Position numbers and translations under genes: made by a program. From Tepidibacter hydrothermalis (lineage in GTDB: Bacteria; Bacillota; Clostridia; Peptostreptococcales; Peptostreptococcaceae), in NCBI RefSeq assembly GCF_029542625.1, contig NZ_CP120733.1, positions 2,542,001 through 2,606,000 on the forward strand: a stretch of DNA of 64,000 bases. The letters run 5' to 3'. Of the stretch, positions 16,447 to 25,828 are shown piece after piece; position 1 is the stretch's first letter; every line of letters starts with the position of its first letter. The notes beneath the pieces were generated by a model that had not been told where the DNA came from, made no database searches, and worked only from the letters and a program-made list of their open reading frames with translations.

Positions 16447-17922
16447 TTACAATATTATAGTTATTAAATTAGCACTACCTTCATTTATTATTTTTTGAAG
16501 TGTTTTTTGCATTTTTAATCTCACATCTTCTGGCATCATAAACAATTTATTTTGAAGCTGCTCTTTAACTAGATCGTGCAATGATTTTCCAAACATATTT
16601 GATTGCCATATTTCTTCTGGGTTTTCTTCAAATCCCTCTAGAAGGTATTTAACAAGCTCTTCACCTTGCTTTTCAGTCCCAACAACAGGAGATACCTCAG
16701 TAGTTATATCTGCTCTAATCAAGTGAATAGAAGGAGCCTTAGCTTTTAATCTAACTCCATATTGGTTTCCTTTTTTCACTTTTTCAGGAATATCTAAAGT
16801 CAATTCTTCTAATGATGGTGGTACCAATCCATATCCTTTTTCTCTAACATCACTCAATGCCACTTCTACCTTATCATATTCTGATTTCACTTTAGATAAT
16901 TTAGATATTAGACTTAGTAACTGATGCTCTCCATCAATTTTGAATCCACTCTTCTCTTCCAATACATTATAGAATAAATCTTGTTTTGTATCTAATTTTA
17001 TATTTACTATTCCTTCTCCAAGTCCAACATCATCCAAGTAGCATTTATCTAAAAATTCAATCTCTTCAAATTTATTTAATATATTTTTAAAATCTCTTAT
17101 TTTACCTACATCATCAAGACTTTCTTTTATAGTCTTTATAATATCATTTTTTATCCAATGATTTTTTTCAAGTCCTTCTACCCATTTTGGTAGATTTATA
17201 TTTATTTCTCTAAGTGGAAAATCAAACAATATAGTTTCCATAACATTTTCAACATCATCTAAATCCATATTAAGTATATCAAGAGGTAATACTGGCATAT
17301 CATATTTACTTTCTAACTCATTTTTTAATTTTAGTGTTTGTTCATCTTCAGGTGTTCTTGTATTTAAAATAATGCTAAATGGCTTATTTAATTCTTTTAA
17401 TTCATTTATAACTCTTTCTTCTGATGCTACATAGCTTTTTCTATCTATACCTGTAACACTTCCATCTGTAAGCATTACAACCCCAATTGTAGAATGTTCT
17501 TTTATTACCTTCTTAGTTCCTATTTCAGCTGCCATTTCAAAAGGAATCTGTTTTTCCATCCAAGGAGTAGATACCATTCTTTCTTTTCCTTCTTCTTCAT
17601 GACCTAATGCTCCCTCAACTAAATAACCTACACAATCAACCATTCTAATCTTCATTCTAAGCTTATCTTTAACCTTTATTTCTATTCCATCTGCTGGTAC
17701 AAATTTAGGCTCAACAGTCATTATAGTTTTTCCTGTACCACTTTGAGGTAATTCATCTCTAGTTCGTTCTTTTTTATAATCATTATCAATATTAGGAATT
17801 ACTAAAAGTTCCATAAATCTTTTTATGAATGTTGATTTACCAGTTCTAACAGGACCTACTACACCTATGTATATATCACCTTGAGTCCTTTTGGATATAT
17901 CTTCATATATATTACTCTTCAC
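16447..17922 (-). CDS. spoIVA: Stage IV sporulation protein A (coat-basement ATPase)
   Basis: A 491-residue protein, the usual size. Walker A is GPVRTGKSTF near residue 23; the Walker B-like region MVDCVGYLVEGA and the C-terminal FEENPEEIWQSNMFGKSLHDLV are typical of SpoIVA. It hydrolyses ATP to polymerise around the forespore and form the platform for the coat. The start is GTG at 17920-17922 behind a run of G residues. It lies downstream of gpsA; the gpsA terminator separates the two. Confidence 0.97.
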   Translation of the reverse strand: MKSNIYEDISKRTQGDIYIGVVGPVRTGKSTFIKRFMELLVIPNIDNDYKKERTRDELPQSGTGKTIMTVEPKFVPADGIEIKVKDKLRMKIRMVDCVGYLVEGALGHEEEGKERMVSTPWMEKQIPFEMAAEIGTKKVIKEHSTIGVVMLTDGSVTGIDRKSYVASEERVINELKELNKPFSIILNTRTPEDEQTLKLKNELESKYDMPVLPLDILNMDLDDVENVMETILFDFPLREININLPKWVEGLEKNHWIKNDIIKTIKESLDDVGKIRDFKNILNKFEEIEFLDKCYLDDVGLGEGIVNIKLDTKQDLFYNVLEEKSGFKIDGEHQLLSLISKLSKVKSEYDKVEVALSDVREKGYGLVPPSLEELTLDIPEKVKKGNQYGVRLKAKAPSIHLIRADITTEVSPVVGTEKQGEELVKYLLEGFEENPEEIWQSNMFGKSLHDLVKEQLQNKLFMMPEDVRLKMQKTLQKIINEGSANLITIIL

Positions 17923-17989
17923 AATTATCCCCCCCGCATAAAATTTCTTAATAAATATATATTTAAAAAATGCGAGTTTTATTACAAAA

Positions 17990-18022
17990 AAAGAAAACTA
18001 AACTTTTAAAAGTTTAGTTTTC
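17990..18022 (-). terminator. gpsA terminator overlapping the end of the gene
   Basis: Arms AAACTAAACTTTT / AAAAGTTTAGTTT overlap the last codons and stop of gpsA and are followed on the minus strand by CTTTTTTTG. Confidence 0.85.
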
Positions 18023-19030
18023 ATCCATAGCTACTTCTTCCATTTCATGTGTCTTACTTCTCAACATAAGATTTATAACAGATTCTTTTACTTCATTGTC
18101 TCCATATAAAACTTTATATATTTCATTAGTTATCGGCATATCTACATTATATTCTTTAGACAGTTTATAAGCTGCCTCAGTTGTAAGTATTCCCTCAACT
18201 ACCATTTTTATTTCATCAAGGGTTTCATCTAAAGATTTCCCCTTACCTATTAGTATACCTGCTCTTCTATTTCTACTATGCATACTAGTACAAGTAACTA
18301 TCAAATCTCCTATACCTGAAAGTCCTGAGAAAGTACTTGAACTTGCTCCCATAGCCATTCCTAGTCTTCCTATTTCTCTAATTCCTCTCGTCATTAAAGC
18401 TGCCTTTGTATTATCTCCATATCCAAGTCCATCACAAATACCAGCTCCAAAGGCTATTATATTTTTAAGAGCTCCTCCGAGTTCAACTCCTATAACATCT
18501 GGATTTGTATATACTCTAAATTTAGGATTTGTAAACGTATCTTGAACATATTCAGCTATATTCATATCTTCGCATGCTACAGCTACAGTAGTAGGCATAT
18601 CTTTAGACACCTCTTCTGCATGAGATGGTCCTGATAAAATAACGTAATGGTTATTTGGAATTTCTTGCTTAACCACCTCAGATATTCTAAGATTAGTACC
18701 TTTTTCAAATCCCTTTGCTACATTTACTATAATCTGATCGTCTTTAACATAGTCCTTTATAGACTTTAACAGACCTCTAACACCTTGTGATGCTACTCCT
18801 AAAACTATTATTTTAGCTTCATCAACAGCTTCTTTAAGATCAGTTGTCATCTCTATATTGTTTGGCATTATTACGCCTGGAAGATATTTTATATTTTCTC
18901 TAGTCTTTGTCATACTCTCATACTGATCCTTATTTCTCATGTATAAGCTTACTGGGTATCCTTTTTTAGATAATAGAATAGCAAGAGCACTCCCCCAACT
19001 TCCAGCTCCTAATACACAAATTTTTTCCAT
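18014..19030 (-). CDS. gpsA: NAD(P)H-dependent glycerol-3-phosphate dehydrogenase
   Basis: A 338-residue enzyme that reduces dihydroxyacetone phosphate to glycerol-3-phosphate for phospholipid synthesis. The dinucleotide site is GAGSWGSALA (8-17); ALKNIIAFGAGICDGLGYGDNTKAAL contains the catalytic lysine region. Clustered with plsY, the next step of the pathway, which starts the acyl transfer to glycerol-3-phosphate. ATG start, 17 bases after plsY. Confidence 0.97.
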   Translation of the reverse strand: MEKICVLGAGSWGSALAILLSKKGYPVSLYMRNKDQYESMTKTRENIKYLPGVIMPNNIEMTTDLKEAVDEAKIIVLGVASQGVRGLLKSIKDYVKDDQIIVNVAKGFEKGTNLRISEVVKQEIPNNHYVILSGPSHAEEVSKDMPTTVAVACEDMNIAEYVQDTFTNPKFRVYTNPDVIGVELGGALKNIIAFGAGICDGLGYGDNTKAALMTRGIREIGRLGMAMGASSSTFSGLSGIGDLIVTCTSMHSRNRRAGILIGKGKSLDETLDEIKMVVEGILTTEAAYKLSKEYNVDMPITNEIYKVLYGDNEVKESVINLMLRSKTHEMEEVAMDEN

Positions 19031-19047
19031 AAAAACACCCTCTATCT

Positions 19048-19641
19048 CTATTTTATTTGAACCTTTTGACCTATCTTTTTTTCTTTTCCTTTAATAAGTC
19101 TTTTTATATTTTCTCTATGTGTAAATAAAATTAAAATCGTCAAAATAATAGAAAGTATAAATTCATTTTTACCTACAAAAAACATTAAAAATGGAAGCGT
19201 ACATATCCCAAGCATAGATCCTAATGATACATATTTAGTAATGCAAATAATTATTATACCTGCCAATACGGATATTATAGCTTGTAAAGGATTTATAAGC
19301 ATAATAGTTCCAATGGTAGTTGCTACTCCTTTACCCCCTCTAAATTTTAGTACCACAGGCCAATTATGACCTAAGACAACAAATAATGCTGATATTAAAG
19401 CAATGTCCCTGCCACCAATTTTAAGTCCTATATAAACAGCCAAAGAGCCTTTTAAAGCATCTCCTAAAAATGTGATTAATGCAGCTTTTTTACCCAAAGT
19501 TCTAAGTACATTAGTTGTACCTGCATTTCCAGATCCATGATTTCTAATATCTATTTTTGCAATAGTCTTTCCTAAAATATAAGATGTTGAAATATTCCCT
19601 AAGAAATAAGAAATTAAAGCAGCTATAAAATAATTATTCAT
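19048..19641 (-). CDS. plsY: Acyl-phosphate:glycerol-3-phosphate acyltransferase PlsY
   Basis: The 197-residue membrane enzyme acylates glycerol-3-phosphate using acyl-phosphate. Three family motifs are visible: SGNAGTTNVLRTLG, GHNWPVVLKFRGGKGVATTIG and the later T-H-R-E-N region. Several hydrophobic spans. ATG start; placed between der and gpsA, matching its substrate supply from GpsA. Confidence 0.96.
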   Translation of the reverse strand: MNNYFIAALISYFLGNISTSYILGKTIAKIDIRNHGSGNAGTTNVLRTLGKKAALITFLGDALKGSLAVYIGLKIGGRDIALISALFVVLGHNWPVVLKFRGGKGVATTIGTIMLINPLQAIISVLAGIIIICITKYVSLGSMLGICTLPFLMFFVGKNEFILSIILTILILFTHRENIKRLIKGKEKKIGQKVQIK

Positions 19642-19646
19642 ATTAT

Positions 19647-20969
19647 CTATCTCTTCCTTTCTTTTTCTTTATAAGCAAATCTAACAGGAGTTCCCTCAAA
19701 TCCAAAATTCTCTCTTATTTTATTTTCTAAGTATCTTTGGTAAGAAAAATGTGTAAGTTCCTTATCGTTTATAAATAAAGTAAACTTAGGAGGCTTAATG
19801 TTGGTTTGAGCTCCGTAGTATATTTTAAGTCTTTTACCTTTATCAGAAGGTGGTTGATTTAAAAGTACAGCCTCACCTATTACATCATTTAAAGCACCGG
19901 TTCTAATTCTCTTAGAACTTTCATTTGAAACGTATTTAATCTTAGGTAATACAGTATTCATTCTTTGATTCGTCTTAGCCGATACAAATACTATAGGTGC
20001 ATACAACATAAATGGAAATTTCCCTCTTATATCATGTATGTAATTATTCATAGTTTTATTATCTTTTTCTATTAAATCCCATTTATTAATTACTATTATA
20101 CATGCCTTACCTTCGTCATGTGCAATACCTGCAACCTTAGTATCTTGTTCTGTAACCCCTTGAGTAGCATCTATAACTATAAGTGCAACATTTGCTCTTT
20201 CAACAGCTGCAATAGCTCTTATAACACTATATCTTTCTATATTCTCATATACTTTACTTTTTTTTCTAAGACCAGCAGTATCTATTAATAAATACTTATC
20301 ATCTCCATCTTCAAAGTAAGTATCTATAGCATCTCTTGTAGTACCAGCTATTGGACTTACTATTACTCTTTCTTCTCCTAATATGTTGTTAAGTATAGAA
20401 GACTTACCTGCATTAGGCTTTCCAACTATAGCTACTTTAATTACTTCTTCGTCATACTCAGTATCTAATCCTTCTGGGAATTTATCAACAATCTCATCTA
20501 ATAAGTCTCCTATTCCAAGACCTATTGAAGCAGATATTTCTATTGGATCTCCAAATCCTAATTCATAAAAATCATAAAAATGTTCTGATTTATCCTTGTT
20601 ATCTACTTTATTTACAACTAACAATACAGGTTTCTTAGTTCTTCTAAGCATTTGAGCAACTTCTCTATCATCATTTGTAAGTCCCACTTTTCCATCTACT
20701 ACGAATAAAATTACGTGTGACATATCCATGGCAAGCTCAGCTTGAGTTCTCATTTGAGACAATATTATATCTTCACTCTCAGGCTCAATTCCACCAGTAT
20801 CTATTAAAGTATAGTATTTATTCAACCATTCTCCCTCTGCATAAATTCTATCTCTAGTTACTCCTGGTGTATCTTCTACTATTGCAATTCTCTTACCTAC
20901 TAATTTATTGAATAACGTTGATTTTCCAACATTAGGCCTTCCAACTACGGCAACTATTGGTTTACTCAT
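19647..20969 (-). CDS. der: Ribosome assembly GTPase Der (EngA)
   Basis: The 440-residue protein has two tandem G domains: GRPNVGKST (10-18) with DTGG and NKVD, and GKPNAGKSS (near residue 182) with DTAG and NKWD, followed by a C-terminal KH-like domain. It acts in 50S subunit maturation. ATG start behind AAAGGGAG. It precedes plsY by 5 bases and follows the DUF512 gene, a firmicute-typical string. Confidence 0.97.
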   Translation of the reverse strand: MSKPIVAVVGRPNVGKSTLFNKLVGKRIAIVEDTPGVTRDRIYAEGEWLNKYYTLIDTGGIEPESEDIILSQMRTQAELAMDMSHVILFVVDGKVGLTNDDREVAQMLRRTKKPVLLVVNKVDNKDKSEHFYDFYELGFGDPIEISASIGLGIGDLLDEIVDKFPEGLDTEYDEEVIKVAIVGKPNAGKSSILNNILGEERVIVSPIAGTTRDAIDTYFEDGDDKYLLIDTAGLRKKSKVYENIERYSVIRAIAAVERANVALIVIDATQGVTEQDTKVAGIAHDEGKACIIVINKWDLIEKDNKTMNNYIHDIRGKFPFMLYAPIVFVSAKTNQRMNTVLPKIKYVSNESSKRIRTGALNDVIGEAVLLNQPPSDKGKRLKIYYGAQTNIKPPKFTLFINDKELTHFSYQRYLENKIRENFGFEGTPVRFAYKEKERKR

Positions 20970-20991
20970 TTAAAATTACTCCCTTTCTATG

Positions 20992-22320
20992 TTACTTTAT
21001 TAGTTTTTTTACAAAATCTGCACCTTCATTTTTAGCTGCATCTATTTTTATATCCAATCTTTCTTGAAGCTCATCAAGAGTTATGTTGTCTAAAAATATT
21101 TCTTCATCCGATTTTAACATTGCTCTAGGTATTATAAGCTTGTCTCCAAGTTCAATATCCTTTAGCTGATTAATTATATCAGTTGCAGTTATAAGTCCTG
21201 ATACGGTTATCGTCTCTCCAAAATACTCATTTTTTATATTATATACGTTTATTTTAAGATTCTCCACATTATTCATAACCTTTAATGAAACACTTTTTAT
21301 AAACTCATAAGCTGATTTTCCAGTTGCAATAGAAACTGTTTTTTGTTTTTTTAATTTAACAAAAGTCTTTTTAAGATAATCATCAATTTCTCTTTCAAAC
21401 TTACAAATAAGACCCACTCCATTTTCTATTTGTGCAAATCCTTCATAAGATTCATAAGAAGGTATATCTTTTTTAGCCATAACATAAAATTCATCTGATA
21501 AAAAAACAAATCTAGTTCCTATATCATTAAGTTTCTTCTTTTGAAATTCATGTATAAAGTTTATAACTTCTGATGAAGAATCATGATCATATATTTTAGC
21601 CTCAAACAAACCTTCTCTATATTTAGTAAGTCCAATTGGAACCACTGCAACACTTCTCACATGAGGATACAGCTTAGATAAATCATTCAGAGTTCTTTGT
21701 AGATTTTCTTTATCATTAACATCAGGACATAAAACTATCTGAGCATTCATCTCTATTCCTGCGTCTGCTAACCTCTTCATTATATCATATAATTTGCCTG
21801 CATTTTTATTGTTGAGCATCTTAACTCTAAGATTTGGATCAGTTGTATGAACCGATATATTAACAGGGCTTATTCTATATTTTATCATTTTTTGTATATC
21901 ATCTTCGCTCATATTTGTAAGAGTTATGAAGTTTCCTTGTAAAAATGAGAGTCTTGAATCATCATCTTTAAAGTAAAGAGTTTCTCTCATTCCCTTTGGA
22001 AGCTGGTCTATAAAACAAAATATGCATTTATTTCTACAACTTTTCGCTCTATCTATTATAGGATTTATAAATTCAATCCCTAAATCCTCATCATATTCCT
22101 TTTCTATTTCATATATATATATTTCTCCATCTTTTTTTTGTATCTCAACTTCTAAGTATTCATCCGCTATAAAAAATTTATATTCTATGATATCTTCTAT
22201 CTTTTTATCATTTATACTTAAAAGAATATCTCCAACCTCAATACTTAATTCTTCAGCTATACTTCCTTTATTAACAGCACTTATAATATTTTTTATTTCT
22301 TCAATGTTTTTTAGTTCCAA
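20992..22320 (-). CDS. DUF512 protein with PDZ-like and radical-SAM-like domains
   Basis: The 442-residue protein begins with a PDZ-like segment (GSIAEELSIEVGDILLSINDKKI), then CRNKCIFCFIDQLPKGMR, a CxxxCxFC iron-sulfur motif of the radical SAM type, then the DUF512 region. Conserved beside der in Clostridia; its reaction is unknown. TTG start (22318-22320) after GGTGATG. The 336-base gap upstream contains family A and B repeats only. Confidence 0.88.
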   Translation of the reverse strand: MELKNIEEIKNIISAVNKGSIAEELSIEVGDILLSINDKKIEDIIEYKFFIADEYLEVEIQKKDGEIYIYEIEKEYDEDLGIEFINPIIDRAKSCRNKCIFCFIDQLPKGMRETLYFKDDDSRLSFLQGNFITLTNMSEDDIQKMIKYRISPVNISVHTTDPNLRVKMLNNKNAGKLYDIMKRLADAGIEMNAQIVLCPDVNDKENLQRTLNDLSKLYPHVRSVAVVPIGLTKYREGLFEAKIYDHDSSSEVINFIHEFQKKKLNDIGTRFVFLSDEFYVMAKKDIPSYESYEGFAQIENGVGLICKFEREIDDYLKKTFVKLKKQKTVSIATGKSAYEFIKSVSLKVMNNVENLKINVYNIKNEYFGETITVSGLITATDIINQLKDIELGDKLIIPRAMLKSDEEIFLDNITLDELQERLDIKIDAAKNEGADFVKKLIK

Positions 22321-22390
22321 CTACATCACCACTCTTTTTTATAATATGTCAAGTTATATTATAACGTAATGGCTCAAATAGTCAAGATAA

Positions 22391-22550
22391 CAAAATTCGT
22401 CTACTCATTAACGCGCTGACTCATGTCACCGACGATTCCTAATAGGCTTTGTTCTCAAAATTCACATAGTTCATAGCACCAACAAGTCTGCCAACTCTGT
22501 TGCTTAAAAATAGTTTTAAGTGCAGCTTTCTTAATAATTTATCAACAAAT
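22391..22550 (-). repeat. Structured intergenic repeat, family A, long copy 1
   Basis: Starts AAAATTCGTCTACTC and shares the core hairpin and TGACTCATGTC with the other copies, but with several changes. Like the copy at 50095 it carries an extra internal segment ending CCAACAAGTCTG.CAACTCTGTTGCTT. The end with AATTCG is about 70 bases upstream of the DUF512 start. Confidence 0.8.
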
Positions 22551-22569
22551 TCAAATCATATATAGTAAG

Positions 22570-22626
22570 AAATAATGCTCATTACAACATTAACCAAAGT
22601 AGCGGTATTTTAATGAGCATTATTTT
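22570..22626 (-). repeat. Foldback element, family B, short copy / terminator of the capping-subunit gene
   Basis: Perfect arms AATAATGCTCATTA (22571-22584) and TAATGAGCATTATT (22610-22624) flank a short interior AACATTAACC ... GCGGTATTTTAA. The junction CGGTATTTT is shared with the two long family B copies. On the minus strand it follows the capping-subunit stop and may act as its terminator. Confidence 0.55.
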
Positions 22627-22657
22627 GAGCTTAACTATCCAACTTTAATTATTAACT

Positions 22658-22849
22658 TCAATGTTTAACTATTATAAATGTATCATTTAATACATCATGC
22701 ACCATACCTGTAACACACTTAGATATCATAAGTGATCTTTTTTCTAAATCATCTCTATCTTTTGCATAAAATATAGGTACAGTGTTGGACTTCATATCTT
22801 TATCAGTTGTAACAATAGCTATTATATAATCATTTAATCCTATATCCAT
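22658..22849 (-). CDS. Capping complex subunit for YIEGIA
   Basis: The 63-residue protein (MDIGLNDYIIAIVTTDK ... VTGMVHDVLNDTFIIVKH) matches the small partner of YIEGIA proteins, found beside them in Clostridia and thought to act in spore formation; the mechanism is undetermined. It overlaps the end of the YIEGIA gene's region closely (3 bases apart), so the two are co-translated. ATG start. Confidence 0.8.
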   Translation of the reverse strand: MDIGLNDYIIAIVTTDKDMKSNTVPIFYAKDRDDLEKRSLMISKCVTGMVHDVLNDTFIIVKH

Positions 22850-22851
22850 TA

Positions 22852-23760
22852 TTATCTCCTACCTTTCAAAAAATTAGTTTTTCCTTTTGCAGATTCTATA
22901 ATAGGAGTGTTTTTAATTATTTCTATTAGCAGACTTTCATCTTTTTTTATAGGTATTATAGGCATTACTATACTTTCTTTTTCTGGATTTCTTCTCAATA
23001 TAGGGGCAAAATCAGGTTCATCTGCATCTTTTTTAATTCCAAGTTGAACTGATGAATTATGTGCTATAACCTGTCTTTGACCAAAATTAGATAAAATACC
23101 TATATCATTAGGATCTTTCGGTATAATCTCAACACCCAATCCATCTTTTAAGTATCTCTCTCTAGACGATGAAAGCCCTACGTTCATGATAACTACTCCA
23201 TTTACCATTAGAAGAGGTCCATCAAATTCTATTTTGGCAGGTATAACTTCTGCTACTTCTCCCACTTTATCTCTGGTTAACATAGTCTTTAATAATCTAG
23301 CTACAACAAAACCTGAAATAACAGATGCTGAAATCGATACTGAATTATTCATACTAAATATATCCGATGATAAATAAAATACCATCCCTGTAGCTAATGC
23401 TGTAAGTATTGCCATATAATTTCTAGCTTCAAATGCCTTGGCTATATCCTCTATATAAGCCATTCCCCTTGGAACTATTTCAGTATCCTCTATATTATCA
23501 AGACTTTGTCTTTCCATATTTCTAACATCTCTAAACTGCTGAGCTGCTAATGTTAAGAATGTAACTGCTGAAAATTCTTTTTCAGCAAGTGATGGAACCG
23601 CTACAGCTCCAAGTGAAGCTGCTATTATACCAAGAGTAATATGAGATATAAAGCCTTGAGGATATGTAGGGTACTGTCTGTAATCTAACTTCATCATATA
23701 CAATCTTGCAAATATACCCATAAAAAATGAACAAGACATTAAATATACATAATTACCCAA
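22852..23760 (-). CDS. YIEGIA family membrane protein
   Basis: About 302 residues with several hydrophobic segments (first at the N-terminus, YLMSCSFFMGIFARLYMM) and a family-type pattern QGFISHITLGIIAASLGAVAVPSL. The name-giving motif reads AYIEDIAKAFEARNY, with D in place of G. Role in sporulation is suggested by family distribution only. Start is the TTG at 23758-23760, preceded by AAAAGGAG at the right distance; an ATG 27 bases earlier would place the site inside the gene. Confidence 0.82.
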   Translation of the reverse strand: MGNYVYLMSCSFFMGIFARLYMMKLDYRQYPTYPQGFISHITLGIIAASLGAVAVPSLAEKEFSAVTFLTLAAQQFRDVRNMERQSLDNIEDTEIVPRGMAYIEDIAKAFEARNYMAILTALATGMVFYLSSDIFSMNNSVSISASVISGFVVARLLKTMLTRDKVGEVAEVIPAKIEFDGPLLMVNGVVIMNVGLSSSRERYLKDGLGVEIIPKDPNDIGILSNFGQRQVIAHNSSVQLGIKKDADEPDFAPILRRNPEKESIVMPIIPIKKDESLLIEIIKNTPIIESAKGKTNFLKGRR

Positions 23761-23811
23761 ATCATCATCTCCTTTTATGTAATTCATTTAATTTCATATA
23801 CTTATTTTTAC

Positions 23812-23858
23812 AAAAAAAAAAATAAATATTCCCTTGTAATTTAAGGAAATATTTATTG
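23812..23858 (-). terminator. phoR terminator
   Basis: AATAAATATTTCCTT / AAGGGAATATTTATT on the minus strand, overlapping the phoR stop and followed by ten T residues. Confidence 0.85.
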
Positions 23859-25127
23859 ATTTATAGTTACTGTAAATTCAGTTCCTCTATTGAGTGCACT
23901 TTTAACACTTATATCTGCACCCATAGATATTATTATATGTTTTACAATAGCAAGACCAAGTCCTGTTCCACCTATTTTCTTACTTCTAGCCTTATCGACT
24001 CTATAAAACCTTTCAAATATCCTAGGTATATCAGATTGAGGTATTCCCATACCCGTATCTTTTACAGATATCTTTATTTCATCCTTTTTTTGGTTTACAA
24101 AAACCGATACCTCTCCATTTTCGGGTGTATACTTTATTGCATTGTCAATTAAGTTTAACAATACTTGCTTTATGTAATCTTTATTTGCCTTTAATTCTAT
24201 ATCCTTACTTGAAAATTCATAGATATAATCTATATTTTTATTTTCAGCTAAGTTGTACGTAATATCATATACTTCTTTAAATACAGAATATAAATTTACG
24301 TTATCATATTTTTCATTTTCGTTATTTTCTATAAAAGATAACACCAATATATCATCAATTAGTCTTCTAAGTCTATTAGATTCGATCTCTATTATATCTA
24401 AAAATCTATTTCTCGTTTCAACATCTATCGAATCATTGTTTTTTAAAGTCTCCACAAATCCATTTATAGATGTAAGTGGTGTTTTAATTTCATGAGTTAC
24501 ATTTGCAACAAAATCCGATCTTATTTTTTCAAGTCTCACATTTTCAGTTATATCCTCTATATTAATGATAGATCCTATAACTACATTTTTTTCATTTTTT
24601 AGGTATACAGGATCCATTTTTATTTTATAATATCTATCATTTCCATCTTTTATCTGAATTTTTTTATTTTTTCTAGTAGGGATTAGTGTAGCTATAGATT
24701 TGGCCATGGCTTCATTATTTATGACACTGTCTATTTTTTGTCCCTCAAATACACAATCACTATTTTCAAATAACTTTTTAGCCACATCATTTATAAGCAG
24801 TATTTTTTGTTCGTTGTCAATAGCTACTATTCCATTTGATATACTCTTTAATATAGATTTTAATTTCATATTCCTATCTTCTAACTGTTCTATATTAGTA
24901 TTTATCTTACTTATCATAAAATTAAAATTACTAGACAACCTACCAAGATCTCCACTATACTGATTCTTGAGTTTAACTGAAAAATCACCCTCACTTACTC
25001 TATTTGACACATGTATAAGCTCTTTCAAGTACTTTCTAAGTACACGCAAATATCTATATATTAGATTTGATATTATAACAAGTAATAGAATAATTACATA
25101 TATATCATTCATTTCTACACTAATCAC
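23853..25127 (-). CDS. phoR: Sensor histidine kinase, PhoR/WalK-like
   Basis: The kinase (about 420 residues) has a single N-terminal membrane span (about 8-25), a HAMP segment, a PAS domain (about 88-200), HisKA with the phospho-acceptor in VTHEIKTPLTS (H212) and HATPase_c motifs (NLIDNAIKYTP, DTGMGIPQ, GGTGLGLAIV). It pairs with the overlapping response-regulator gene. Without an extracellular sensing loop, input is probably through PAS or membrane. Start is uncertain: GTG at 25127 overlaps the phoB end by 8 bases; ATG at 25112 is possible. Confidence 0.85.
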   Translation of the reverse strand: MISVEMNDIYVIILLLVIISNLIYRYLRVLRKYLKELIHVSNRVSEGDFSVKLKNQYSGDLGRLSSNFNFMISKINTNIEQLEDRNMKLKSILKSISNGIVAIDNEQKILLINDVAKKLFENSDCVFEGQKIDSVINNEAMAKSIATLIPTRKNKKIQIKDGNDRYYKIKMDPVYLKNEKNVVIGSIINIEDITENVRLEKIRSDFVANVTHEIKTPLTSINGFVETLKNNDSIDVETRNRFLDIIEIESNRLRRLIDDILVLSFIENNENEKYDNVNLYSVFKEVYDITYNLAENKNIDYIYEFSSKDIELKANKDYIKQVLLNLIDNAIKYTPENGEVSVFVNQKKDEIKISVKDTGMGIPQSDIPRIFERFYRVDKARSKKIGGTGLGLAIVKHIIISMGADISVKSALNRGTEFTVTINQ

Positions 25128-25815
25128 CTTCTTTTAGATTTATCTTATATCCTACGCCCCTTATAGTTTCTATATATTTTTCATCGTCTTCTATTTTCTT
25201 TCTTAAATGCCTTATATGAACATCTACAGTCCTAGTTTCTCCAAAATATTCATATCCCCATATTTTGTCCAACAAAAAATTCCTAGATAATACTTTTCCT
25301 TTATTTTGAACTAAAAGTTTTAACAACTCAAACTCTTTTAAGGTCAAGTCTATCTTTTTAGAATCTTTGAATACTTCATAATTTTGTAGATCTATTTTTA
25401 TATTGCCTAACTCTATAAATATCTTTTTTTCAGGCTTGTTTGAATTATATCTTCTAAGAACAGCCTTAACCCTAGCCAACACTTCTTCTATACTAAAAGG
25501 TTTACTTATATAATCATCTGCTCCCACTTCAAGCCCCTCTATCTTATCTTTTTCCATAGTCTTTGCTGTAAGCATTATTACAGGTATATTCTTTGTACTG
25601 CTATCTTCTCTTACTTTCTTTAAAACCTCAAGCCCATCCATATTCGGAAGCATTCTATCTAGTAATATTAAATCAGGCTTTAAATCTCTTATTTTTATAA
25701 AAGCATCAAGGCCGTCATATGAAGTTTCTATATTGTATCCTTTTGTCTGAAGATTAAATTTTAAAAGTTCAACTATATGCTCCTCATCATCAACAACTAG
25801 TATATTTGTGTTCAT
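25120..25815 (-). CDS. phoB: OmpR/PhoB-family response regulator
   Basis: The 231-residue regulator has a receiver domain (acidic pair D9-D10, phosphorylation site D53 in LLDRMLP, K105 region SKPF) and a winged-helix C-terminus (VLSRNFLLDKIWGY, TRTVDVHIRHLRKKIE). It overlaps the histidine kinase gene and is 13 bases after pgeF. No pst or phoU gene is visible, so a phosphate role is only suggested by family. Confidence 0.88.
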   Translation of the reverse strand: MNTNILVVDDEEHIVELLKFNLQTKGYNIETSYDGLDAFIKIRDLKPDLILLDRMLPNMDGLEVLKKVREDSSTKNIPVIMLTAKTMEKDKIEGLEVGADDYISKPFSIEEVLARVKAVLRRYNSNKPEKKIFIELGNIKIDLQNYEVFKDSKKIDLTLKEFELLKLLVQNKGKVLSRNFLLDKIWGYEYFGETRTVDVHIRHLRKKIEDDEKYIETIRGVGYKINLKEGD

Positions 25816-25828
25816 AGGCTTTCCTCCT

